Shown: piece after piece, positions 1 through 11,247 of the stretch | How the letters are laid out: each line of letters begins with the position of its first letter | Numbering within the stretch: position 1 is the first letter of the stretch | Assembly: GCA_017590115.1 (NCBI GenBank) | Contig: JAGGNK010010226.1 | Location: 4,871,732-4,935,731 of the forward strand | Direction of reading: 5' to 3' | Length of the DNA: 64,000 nt | Source: Montifringilla adamsi | Lineage: Eukaryota > Chordata > Aves > Passeriformes > Passeridae | Program-made: the position numbers and the translations under genes | The notes under the pieces: model-generated | Seen by the model: only the letters and a program-made list of their open reading frames with translations | What the model was told of the DNA's origin: nothing | Databases searched by the model: none

Positions 1-1431
1 ATTCCTTCTGTCTCTCATATCATCTTGCTCCCTGAGGAAGGGGGAATAAATGAGTAAATTAAAACCCTTCAGTAGGGTAAAATACATCCATGCCAGGAAT
101 CATTTGGATTTTCACATCTGTCAGAAAAGTTGACAGGACTTTTAACACATTTGTTCATTATGAATAGAAAAAAGAGTTTTATCACTCAAAAATAAGAAAA
201 GGGGGGGAAAACCCAATATAAGCTGTTTTCTGACAGGCTTTGACAACTATGAAGAGATAAAAACCTAAAAAGTGAGAAGAGTATTTAGCAACAAAAATAA
301 ACATACCAGTTTGAGAAAATTTGTCATAAAATTTTCAATTTAGAAAAAAGTGAAAAGTTTTTATTTAAACTGGGAAGCAAAAGGTAAAAAGAAAAGCAGA
401 ATGTAATTTGTAACCCTTTCCACAAAAAATTACAGAAATCATCATCAAAATAAACCTATTGAAGTACTAGAGATAAAACCAGATCTGTCTCTGATTGGAA
501 GGAAAATATCTTCTATTTTATCAAGTTCATGTTCTAAGGCATTATCATATAAACTAATTATAACAGTTCTGAACACCAACCACTGTAAAATCATGAAGCA
601 TTCAAGTTCTTCACATTTCCAAGGACTCTACTTTTTATGTCACTGCCTATCCAAAAGAACAACTACAAGTTGTCACCTCTGAGCTTCTCCTAAATTGCAG
701 CATTTCGTTCACTCAGTCACACACAAGTGTGAAAAATTAACATCAGGACAAAGGGAACCTCACACTCCAAAGACAAAATTGCCACGTGTCAGCTTCCTTC
801 TTATCCCACTGCTTTTTTTATTCCTCTTGTTACTTTTATGAAATACTGCCATAGACTTTTTAATACTTGATACATCTGAGACCAAAGTTTTTATATGAAG
901 TTAAAGCACACATTTATATGCACTTATATATTTTATGTGCATTGTATATTAATATAAAATTCAAAAGATGTATATTATACATAAACATATCAAGTATATA
1001 ATAAAGAGAAACCTTTTTCACAAACTGTTGGTTTGTGAAAAAAACAGGCACATAGATTTTTGCAACATCTTAAACATTCAAGAAGTTTTCTCACAACAGA
1101 GGTTTTTGTGGCTCTTTTCTTCTAATATTACCCATGAGGGAAGATTTATATGGTCACACAGTGTTTCTTAAAAGATCAATTAATATATTTGCTAAAAAGA
1201 ACCCTCAAAGTTTGTAGTTGCAAAATTTTACTCTTTTCCCAGGTTAACAGAAAAAGTAGAAATTTCAAAATATGAACAAATCTCAAGTAGTTATTCTAAC
1301 TTTACCTTTGTTATGTTACTTAAACTATTTTTGTCACATAGGGAAAAAAAGAAAATTAGCAATCTTAGGATCTCTAAACTGTTATTCAAACCTGGAACTG
1401 TAAAATATATCATTGCTTTGGTTATTCTGTT
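1..1431. other. AT-rich non-coding stretch, no gene seen
   Basis: No recognisable exon, RNA gene or repeat family was found. The sequence is AT-rich with many short A and T runs. The open frames here are short (67 codons at most) and resemble nothing known. Confidence 0.6.
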
Positions 1432-1532
1432 TGGAGTTTGGTTTTTGTTTGTTTGGTGGTTTGTTTTTTTGTTTGGTTTTTTTTTTGGGGGTTTGTTTTG
1501 TTTTGTTTTGTTTTGGTTGGTTTTTTTTTCCA
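1432..1532. repeat. TG-rich low-complexity tract
   Basis: Almost entirely T and G on the plus strand, built from repeated TTTG and GGTTT words with runs of T and one run of five G. It ends in a T run followed by CCAGGG. The matching strand is A/C-rich, so it belongs to the same class as the tracts at 4,709-4,750, 11,106-11,247, 32,358-32,413 and 50,029-50,072. The frames crossing it on both strands only reflect the absence of stop codons in such sequence. Confidence 0.85.
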
Positions 1533-3117
1533 GGGCTGAAACAGGTCTATAGTTATGCATACCGCAAGAAATTTAAAAACAAAGTTAATGTAAAAACTTA
1601 CTCCTTCCTTTCTTCTGCTCCTACTTTCCCCTTTTAAGAACTCTCCTAGCCAAGATGTTGATTTTCCTTTTGCCTCTGATTTCTTGGGTTGCTTGTACTG
1701 CACTTGTAGAACTAGTGCTATTCAACTTGTCTTATGATTGAAAGACTTCCATAATAGCTTAAAACACCTGTTTTAAACCACCTCTGAAGAAAACATCAAT
1801 ATGATTCTTTCTTTGATCAATGATACCAATTAAATCTCAAACACAAAAGACATAAGGGAAATAATTTCTTCACTTGGAGATGTTAAGTTCCTGAAGGTGT
1901 TATTCCTGCTGTTGACACTATTGGGGTGCAGAGGCAAGGAAATGAGAAATAGCTGCTCCTGTAAGCATTACAGCATGAGTAATGGCTCCTTTATTGCTGC
2001 TTCACTTGCAGTATATATCCCAAAACATCATTCTCTGAACAGCTGTTTTCACCCTGGGTTTTGATCTATTTAAGAATAAAGTATTGTCTAAGATATTAGA
2101 CACTGTCATTTTTACTATGTTCCTGTTGCACCTAGTTCCAGTTGGTCTAATTCTATTTACATTTAGTAGTCAGGCAGGCTTATTCTCCCCTCTGTAATCT
2201 TTTCTTTGAGAAACTTAATGAATTGCAGCTCTTTCAAATCTTTTCAAAAGACTTTGACATTTCTTTTGCAACATTTGACCCTGAAGTAGTGAATACTTTT
2301 CATCTCTTTTGACAAAAACAGACTTCTGCATGTTGAAAGATGGGTACAACAAACTGATGTTTGGCTGTTTGTTTAATCCTATTTTTTCTAATAAGCAACA
2401 AAAAAAGGGGAAGACAGCCTTTTCACTCAGCCTAAAGAGTCAAAAAGCAACAATATGTCAAAGCTACAGTGGAAAAGAATTGAGAAGGTAGGTGACATCT
2501 AATTAAAGCCACATCCAACCACAACACAAGTCTGTAACAAACCCTTTCATCAGTAAAATGAAGCTGAGTGAACACATTTAAATGGTGCTCACGGTGGTGG
2601 CAGCAAACACATAGAGAGCTTTTCATAGCTAGAAAGGAAAAGGAGACTACTGGGGAGGTTATCAGACAGTCTGCCACAGCTGTGGGGCACATGAGAAATG
2701 CCAGGAAAGTGTCTGTCCAGAAGCTTAGCAGGGAAGAGATGGCAAATAATATTACTTACAAGCTGGGAACCAAAAGTGATTTCTCAGAACTGGAAAATAA
2801 GTTTATAGGAAGAGAAGAGTCTTAAGGAGTCTTGAAAGTAGAATCAAAACACATGATATGTTAAAAAGGGAGGCAGAGTGGAAGAGATGTAAGAGTTCTC
2901 ACAACTAATCCAATCAAAATTATAAATTAGGAAAGGGATCCTTGCTGTGGAAGTCAGGATGAATATGAGTGAGGCAAAAGTGCCCTTCACAGGGTCAAAA
3001 AGAATACAATTACTAAGGTAATTTACATTGCTTTAGTGGATGTTTCTGTTACTGTGTGAACAGTAGCTGTTAGATGCATTGAAAATTCACTTCTGTGAGT
3101 GCAGGTAAACTGAGGGT
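1533..3117. other. AT-rich non-coding stretch, no gene seen
   Basis: Ordinary AT-rich sequence. Short frames (up to about 90 codons) occur on both strands around 2,430-2,830 but overlap each other and match no family I recognise. No repeat element was identified. Confidence 0.55.
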
Positions 3118-3425
3118 TTGAAACCAATGGCGGAAAAAAACAATCCTGATTTTCAGTGCTTGGCTGTGCTCTTCTTCCAGAACAGCCGCAGCTCGTGCCT
3201 GTCACTGCACACGCCTCCACGCGCTCGTGCTTTCATACCGGCACATCCAACTCTCAGAGCTGATGCTCTGCAAAGTTCTGTTTTGTTACTCAGATCTCTT
3301 CCCACTCCTCAGCTTTCTGCCTCCTTGGGTGGCACGGACAAACGCGTCGCTCTCTCGGCAATTAGGATCGCGCAGCCGAGGTTTTCATTGGCTGCTATTT
3401 TTCACTTCTGCTCTAAAAAAGGTAT
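3118..3425. promoter_or_regulatory. CpG-dense patch, possible small promoter or regulatory element
   Basis: About fifteen CpG dinucleotides fall between 3,186 and 3,380, close to what base composition predicts, while the surrounding kilobases have very few. The patch also holds a CCAAT followed by GGCGG at 3,123-3,132, a reverse CCAAT (ATTGG) near 3,388, and GCGCAG- and CGCGTCG-type words. A 118-codon plus-strand frame (3,118-3,474) crosses it but shows no known domain. In vertebrates, retained CpG usually means an unmethylated promoter or enhancer, or a recently inserted repeat; which applies cannot be told here. Confidence 0.35.
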
Positions 3426-4708
3426 TAGCCTTTTTTTTTTTCTGCTGGGTAGTTTGGTTTATGTTTATGCATGAGCTTGTACATAGCCACATATGCTGAG
3501 CTAAAAAAGTTAACTCGGTGCTTGTCACTCCCTAATTGAAGCTTAGCAAGTATTGCTAGAATTGGAATGTCTGAAAACAGAATACATCTGAAATAAATAT
3601 GCGTGCATAAAAAGGGAAAATAAATGGATGCAGGAGGGCAGTTGCTCTGCTGTTCCATTATCTTGCTCAACATTTCAATTTTTTTTATTTTTCTGTGACA
3701 CAAATGTTGAAAACTTCTAACACTTTTTCTTAAATCTTGAGGCCATGAAGAGGTGTATTTCCCACTCTGCAATAACCAAGAACTATAAAATATTTACTGA
3801 CCAGGTGGAAAATCTTTCTTCAGTCTATTTCTTGACTCACTGTCAGCAAAATCAATGCTTAACCTTTATAAAAATTCTAGCACTAAATTTACCAAAAAAA
3901 AAGTGTTGCCTTAAAGATACCAACCCAAAGTGGTGAATTAGAAGAAAGTTTTCACAACCACATTACACAACTTATGAAAACCACCTGATGTGTATGAAGT
4001 TGAGGTTCAGTTCCAGTTTTGAATTAGAATGAAGAAATTGTCTATTTTTTTCCAAATCTTGTAGCAGTGCATACAAATTACTCTTTGGAATTAGTTCAGA
4101 TCAATTATATTTACCTACTAAGGTGTACAGGCCACAGAAAAAGAATTCAGGTAGCTCTGCTCTAGAAACCTCTTAGCCTGGGCAGTGTAATGTCCACCTG
4201 AACTTTCAAGGACTAAGTCATTATCCTAAACTTGCTCAGTTCTGCAATACCTCTGTCTCTGCTTCTCTATCATTATGAGCAGAAATTCCACCTTGAATGT
4301 GAGAAACTACCACTACTCCCATTTGATCTGTAAAAATGTTTTTTCCCCAAAACCAGCTCTGCATTCATTAAATAACATTTCCCATAAAAATAAAAAAATA
4401 TGCTGCAAAGAAAAGAAGTCATAGAGCATAGTAGAACATTTATAAATGGCTGAGAATATATGAAGTATGGTTGATCTAACATTTGAAACAAAGTTTATTG
4501 TTGTTCTCTTTGCTTTGCATAAAATCCACAATACTTTTGATGCATAGAATCAAATTCTATGTTTCATGTGCTAGAGGTATCACTAGAGCTGTAAGGAGCA
4601 GCTAATTGGCAGCTACTGTCCCTGTTACCAAGATCACTAACTCTTGCCAGTACCCAAAGAGACATCATGTCCAATGATCCTTAAGGCTTCAATTTTATGC
4701 TTTCCCAA
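3426..4708. other. AT-rich non-coding stretch, no gene seen
   Basis: No exon or known repeat recognised. A small inverted repeat (CATAGAAT, 3-nt gap, ATTCTATG) lies at 4,543-4,561; it resembles the CR1 terminal octamer but has no CR1 body beside it. Confidence 0.55.
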
Positions 4709-4750
4709 AAACTCAAAAAAACCCCCAAAAACAACCAAAACCAAAAAACC
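4709..4750. repeat. AC-rich low-complexity tract
   Basis: Runs of A interrupted by C blocks (CCCCC, CC, CC), with no G or T for most of its length. It lies in a GC-richer local segment (about 4,740-4,950) that contains no recognised element. Confidence 0.75.
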
Positions 4751-7560
4751 TGCTTTTGGCTCTGTTGTGCTCTGTAGCACAGAACAGAGCTCCAGCAGGA
4801 TGTGCTTCCCTGCTGTCCTCACCCACAATGGGTAAGCCAGCAGTTGCTCTCAGAGCCTGCCCTAAAAATCACTCCCTGCTCCAAGAACAACACTTGATCT
4901 TGCCATCCCAGTGCTCCTTACCCAGTTCTTTCTCTCCTTTCCTCTGTCATTTATTTCTGAGTCTTTAAATCATTTTTTGGAAAAGAAGACATTTCAAGGA
5001 AAGGCTCTGAAACTGTTTTCCCATATGCAAGACTTGTCTTAACCTGGCCATTAACACAAGCTATAATAAGAGATTTAAGTGACCAAATATTCAGGAAAAT
5101 AGTGGAAAAACATCCAGAGATCCCACTGGTATTAAGGATGAAGGGAAAAGGTTGGAAAAAAAGTATCACATACTGTTCTGGCCATGTTTTGCAGCAAACA
5201 TGACAGCTGCCATGCTGTTTTGTGAGAGCTGTGCCCTTGTCGTGGTATGTTCTACATGCTCTGACTGCACCTCCAGGATTCCATCCCTCAGGGGAAGCTC
5301 ATGCAGGAAATACAATATTGTTGAGTCTCGTGATGTTTGAGTGTGAGACAGCAGTCTGTCTCAGCTGGGCATTTGATTCCCTAGGCTCAGATATTTCTGA
5401 GATGCTTTCTCTATATCTCGTGCAGAGAGAAGAGAGCATGAGCTTGTTCTGCCATGCAGATTAAAGCCCAAAACACTGAACTTCCACTTCAGAATGCATC
5501 AAACCAGGTGGGGCCTTGACAAGTTAACTGCAGCAACAAAAAACATGCATTCAATGCAAGTAATACCCGTGTCACAGAGGGTAAAGCAAGAGACAGCTTG
5601 CTTGGAAGGCAAAAAGAGATGTGGAGCTGTGTAGGGGATATTTGTTTGAAGAGCTGCACTGTGCTGATTCCTTCAGGGCAATATGGAAGAGGCTGAGGAT
5701 AGCATAAAGCACGTCAGGGGACTGTAGTCTCCAAGATTACCCCCTCTGGGGCAGCAAGAAAGAATGAGGATGGGTATAAAAGAAACTTACATTTTCCTTG
5801 TTTCCATTTCTTCTCTTTTTCTTCCTGTTTCATGCAAGTGTAGCTGTGCAGCGCCATCTTTGTATCGTGGCTGTCATCATACAACAATATTTCCTGAAGG
5901 ACAAATGTCCTTTTTTGAAATTCCAGGGAGTTCAGTAGTCTGTGTTTCAATGATAAAACATACAGCAAACTACTTTCAGACTTTTCACCCAACATATACC
6001 TGTCCTGCAAACAGAAACTCCAGACTGCTTGTGGACTTCTTGAATTTGCAACAAAATTTGAGTTCTTCCTCACTGTTTTTTTTTCAAAATCTTTTTAAAA
6101 ATATAAATCTTCCAACAAAAAATGACTTTTATATCATATACTCAGTCAGAGTTTAGCAATCCACTTGAAAGCCAAGAACTGAGATTTGACTGTCAGACTA
6201 AAAAACTGTGTGACTGAGAGAACATTTCATAGGCAAAATTCTGTTTTTATCTTGAGGGCTAGCTATATCACGAATATATAATTAGGACACACTAGGAAAC
6301 TTTAGAAATCTTATTCTGTGGTCAAGTCTTAAAAAAAAGTTAAGAATCTATGTCCTTGACAGCAGCCCACTCATCACAGTTATCTTAGTGGAAATATTTC
6401 TCTTGCTTTGGTCATTGTCACAGACATCTTTCCTTTGAAAGATGGATTTAGTTTCTATGAGAAATAGAAACCATTCCCCACCTGTTCCATCTCCAACTCT
6501 CTTAGCCAGCTGCAGAAGCAGGCTGGTGGTTTAGCAGCTCCCACACCAGGAATCTGTCCCACTTTTTGTACTGCTGGATGAGATTTTGGAAAAACAGACA
6601 TTAGAAACATGCAATGTCATCATAGTTTGAGGTGTTTCAGTGACTGTACATTTTTGGTTTAACATTTGAGTAGGAACATTTACAGCCTAGGAAATAAAAC
6701 CCCGAAGCTCTCTCTGCACTAACCACAAAAATTATTTTACACAAGAATGCCTGCTGTAGCTACTGCTAAAGCTGGCCTGAATGATGGTACTTAAAATACT
6801 TGGGGTTTTTCTTAAGCTGAAGCCTCCCAGGCCAAGAAAGTATGAAATAACAATTCATTCTCTTTTTGTACGTCTCCCATTGCTAACATATCAGTTCAAC
6901 AACTTTCTTCACTATGCATGAAGTGAAATATCTCTCCATACATTTTGGCATCATCATATTCCCTTTCATTGCTGGCAGATTCATACTGTGCCACAATAAA
7001 ATCAATAAATGCAACAATAAAATAATGCATCACCACCTGTGATGTGTGTTCAAAACAATTTTATAGTAGATTTACTGCCTAGATTCTGGGTTGAAGAATT
7101 TTGCTGAAATATCCAAACAAAATTTAGGTGTATTATTATTACACATGACAATTACAGGCATATATTATACATTAATTACATACATTTATGATATATTGCA
7201 CATGACTTATAGATTATATAGGCAGATATATGTACTTCAGTCTTTATTATTTATATAAAAACAGAAAGGTCTTTTGCATATTTTCAGGATTCAAGAAATT
7301 ACTCTATTGATGACATAGGTTTTGCCTGTATGCTCAACAAACAGACCTTATTCATGAGGAAAAACTTATATACATGACCAAGCAGGCAAAATATTTAAAA
7401 TTAATTTTAATCTTAATATCCTTAGACTTATGATCAATATATTATAAAATTACCTAAATATTATTTTTTCTTGCATATACCTTCTGAAGATTACCAGAAA
7501 TTACTTTATAAACTAACATGAAGGACCCCAATATAATTTTAACATAAAGTTTTTACCAAT
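4751..7560. other. Non-coding stretch, no gene seen
   Basis: Unique-looking sequence. A 130-codon plus frame (5,764-6,156) overlaps a 119-codon minus frame (5,714-6,073); neither resembles a known protein, and such mutual overlap is common by chance. The part from about 7,100 to 7,560 is very AT-rich (TATAT and ATTA words). Confidence 0.5.
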
Positions 7561-7870
7561 TTATTTGTGATTTTGCCAGGTGTTAAAAAGTGATTGCAGT
7601 CAATTTTCTATCTGAGATGGCTACTCAGGATAAAATAGTCTTGTCTTTTGAGGGGACTATTTGATTAACAGGAGTCACTGAGCTAATTGCAGTAATTTTG
7701 GGGGCATTCTTTCTTTTATCCTGAATGATTTCCTTATTTTAAAGAGAAATAAACTCCCTTTGGGCATTAAACTGTATTTGCTTTGATGCAGATGTGTTTA
7801 TAAAGGAAATAAAAGACATTTTGTAGTCCGCATGGTGCTCTAACAATAATTTGTATGTCATGTTTTGAAA
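7561..7870. other. Possible conserved non-coding element
   Basis: A non-repetitive stretch of mixed composition with several homeodomain-type TAAT/ATTA cores and E-box-like words, and nested inverted repeats. TCAGGATAAAA near 7,626 pairs with TTTTATCCTGA near 7,714, and AAATAGTC near 7,634 pairs with GACTATTT near 7,656. Its texture resembles vertebrate conserved non-coding DNA, but this is inference without an alignment. Confidence 0.2.
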
Positions 7871-9600
7871 TACACATAAAAGTAAAGATCACATTAATTT
7901 TTATTAATATTTTACATGGAATCTTTAAATGAAAATGTTAAATGGTATAAATAATAGCATGCAATCCTAAAAGCCTTTTATGAAAAGAAAAAGAGATGCA
8001 CCACTTAGATTACCTTCTGCAAAACTAATAATTTTTTTCCTCATCATATTTATTCAGTAGTTCTATTTTAAGTAAAAGCAGTTGTTCAAATTCAAGCAGA
8101 TTTTAGCATGGATAATTCAGAAATATAAAATTTGGGGAATATGCTAACAAAAGCTATAAACATTACTGTAAAAGAAGAGTGTTTTCACCATACATTTCAA
8201 CTAAAAATAATCTTAAAACAATCATAAGAATCATTATATTTCAAAGAGTGCCTTATATGAAGGCATTGAAAGCATCCACTTATTTAACATTAAAGGATTA
8301 TTTTATCTTTGGAAGATATTTAGGTTATTGCAATCACTTGTTCTTTCTTAATGGTGAAAAAAATGCAAATACGTAAATATTCAAAGCATAAACCTCTCAA
8401 GTGTTACACTTAGAAACATTTTGCATGTAAATTCAGATAACTGGTAATAACATCTTAATATTGGTGCTATGCAAACAATAAAATATTTTATATTCCAGTA
8501 TGTAGGGCAGTGGCTGCATTGCAACTGGTTATGAGTTTAAAAAAGCTATTTGAGTACAAAGCATTTATCTTAATTATGAAGTTAATTAGGTATTTAGAAA
8601 TGTGTAAGTAGCTTAGTGCAAAAGCAAAAAGAACAGAAGACAATGATCTAAAAATTATTAAGGAAAAGAAGGGCTTCCTGAATGACTCTGTGCAGTTTAT
8701 AACTTGTTTTATAAGTTAAGTTCAAAAAGACTATTTTCAGGTCAGGTAAACTTTTCAAATTAATAAAATTTTCTTGAGTTCTGACAAATACTGAAGGGTT
8801 TCCTCATTAAATGTGTCTACCAAGATTATGAAACAAACTGTAAATATTTGAGGTGTTCTTGCAGATTCGTCCCCAAAAAGAAAAAACCTACTGATGGTTT
8901 GCTTGTTCATGAGCTGATCCTTCTAATACCACATCCCATACTGTCATTTTATTGCATTTTCCATTTGCTTTTTTTTTTTTTCTAATAACTTTCTCCTTCC
9001 AAACCAAATCTGAAGCAATTTCTTATTGAACCTTGAAAGTATGCATTAAATAAATTATTCTGCTTTTATTTATTTCTTGTTGTTTGGTCTAGAAAGGTCA
9101 TTTTTGTTGAGTTTGGTGAGGGGAGAGGAGCATTACTGGTTTTCTAGACTAAAGCGCTACCATTTTATGCAAAAATCAATATCCTTCCCACCTAATAACC
9201 CTAACATTGTACACAACAAGAGAGTCTCAAGGGCTCAATGGCAATAACCCCCAAATCTGATCCAAACCTTTATTAAGAATAATACCAAAGTTACCAACTG
9301 CAAATTACGCATACTGCAGAAAAGCACCGAGCATAAGTCGTCACATGAGGTCAATATTCACAAAATTAAAATGCCTCTAATGTTCAGCATTAGCTCTGAA
9401 GAAATAACTTTCAGATTTCCCTTCTCACCAGTAACAAAATCACCTGGACTAGAGCACCCACCAGTGAAACAAAAATTAGCATAGCTAAAGGAAAGAAATG
9501 TCTTTTGTTCTTATAACATAGTGTATTCAATAGAAAATCTAAATTCTGTTGTGTTTAGAAATTCAGGACGATAATTGTGTCTTACATAACAGTGTCAAAT
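7871..9600. other. AT-rich non-coding stretch, no gene seen
   Basis: Strongly AT-rich, with frequent stop codons in all frames and a T run near 8,970-8,982. No element recognised. Confidence 0.6.
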
Positions 9601-9960
9601 TACAAATCTTCAAGTTAGGTTATGCTGGCAAGGATGCATTAATTAATTTTGGTAAACAGAGAGAAACATTTGAACTTAATTGCAATTCAAGGCTATTTTC
9701 TACTCCTTAATTGTTTGCTGCAAGAATACACCTTTAATGACTTCTTTTAATTAACTGGTCTAAATTCTTTATTTGGTTACATGGACTTGATGAGATGGCT
9801 CAGTAGTCCACTATACATTTTCTAGGCTATTCTTTATAAATTGAAGAGAATTCTCCACCCATTAAACAAGGCTCTTTAGCCCATGAAGAACTTGCGCTAA
9901 ATTGTCTGAGGCATAAGAAGACAGGATACATTGATTTCAGAGAAAAATTTTCTTTAAATT
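9601..9960. other. Possible conserved non-coding element
   Basis: Low-repeat sequence with clustered homeobox-like cores (TTAATTAA, TTAATTG, CATTAA) and no low-complexity runs. It stands out from the A/T-run-rich flanks only by texture. No cross-species evidence is available here, so this is a weak call. Confidence 0.15.
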
Positions 9961-11105
9961 TAATTTACTTACAAAGGAGATACTCAATTCAATGTATTCT
10001 TGCCTCTAAAGATGATATATCCATGTTGATAACAAAACACACAGGTGAAGAAAACAGCATTTACTCCTTGTGTTCCCTGTTGCTCTCCTTTTTCCTGCTT
10101 TTCTTGGAAGTCATTACAGCTATTTTGCTTGTCTTCACTTAGATTGTTCTCTAAGACAGCAAACATTAATCTAATGTGAATAAAATACTGAGACACATCC
10201 TCTGTGTGAGTCAAGGATACTATTTTTGAGCTTTGCCCTGTGTATTTCCTGATATTTTAGGACCATGCATATTAGTAATGTCAGAGCAAATCCTTTGGAA
10301 AAAAGTTTGCCTGTAAGGGCTTTGACCATGTATCCATAGCCTCTTTGCAACTTATTGTTCAGTGCTCTTATTTCTTTCCTGCTGCAGCACAAAACATAAA
10401 TACACCAATATTTTGTTCAGTTCACAAAGAGGAATCTTTCAAACAGGTTCAGGAAATTTAATATTGCTTGCAGGAGGCAGAATGAGTGTTGAAAAAGAGC
10501 AGCTCGAGACATCATTCAAGGAAGAGTTCAACAAGCTCTTTCTAAACTGAAGAGTCAGATGTACACACATAGAAATAGGGTTATTTTGTGCTCTTCTGCC
10601 ACAGCTCACCCAGGAGGGTCCCATAGGAGGCATTTCTTCCCAGGGATGGCTTTTTTTGGTAGCAAAATCTTTTCACCACACCTTCACTTTTTCCTGATGA
10701 GAAAATGTAAAAATCTCTTGTTCTCAACAAAGTGGGTGTTGTGGTGGTAAAATGGATTAGTATTTCTGAGTACAGTTTACTTTCAATACCTCAGTAAAGT
10801 GCACAGCTGGAATTTTACTTTACTTATTATATCATGTCCCAGTAAAGCTAATGCTGAACAAGGCTCAAGGTCTTGGTCTTTTGAAAAGAATAAGGTCTTC
10901 AGCTCCTTCATTAGTGTAAAAGAACAAGGTTTGCTGACTCAAAAATGGTAAAATTAACTTTCTAAATGTCATTTGCACTGGGTCTGGCTCACCCCCTTCG
11001 TGTGGCTCTTATCCAGAATGTTTTTCCTCTCAGTTTCAATATTCAACTTTTCTTCACCATAAATTTCTAGAGGTCAGATTGTACTCATTATACTGCAAAG
11101 TATAT
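9961..11105. other. Non-coding stretch, no gene seen
   Basis: Several short frames (up to 76 codons) on both strands, none recognisable. No repeats beyond short homopolymers. Confidence 0.55.
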
Positions 11106-11247
11106 ATTACAAAAAAAAAAACCAACACAACAAAACAAACAAACCCTAAAACCTACAGAAGAAACACCCAAAAACCTTCAAAACCCCCCCAAAAAACCCC
11201 CACTCAACCAAACAAAAAAACAACCAAACAAAAACCCACCCCACATA
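11106..11247. repeat. AC-rich low-complexity tract, about 140 bp
   Basis: Nearly pure A and C on the plus strand, including C runs of seven (around 11,184) and five (around 11,197) separated by A runs. The 83-codon frame through it (11,079-11,330) translates mainly to Thr, Lys, Pro, Asn and Gln and is a composition artefact. It is the longest member of the AC/TG-rich class in this window. Confidence 0.85.

Noticed and set aside
4543..4561. CATAGAAT and ATTCTATG facing each other, resembling the CR1 terminal octamer
   Set aside because: No CR1 body sequence lies on either side in the required orientation; an 8-bp inverted repeat at a 3-base gap is plausible by chance.
5714..6156. Overlapping 130-codon (plus) and 119-codon (minus) frames
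   Set aside because: Neither product resembles a known family, and mutual antisense openness is expected by chance; no transcript signals frame them.
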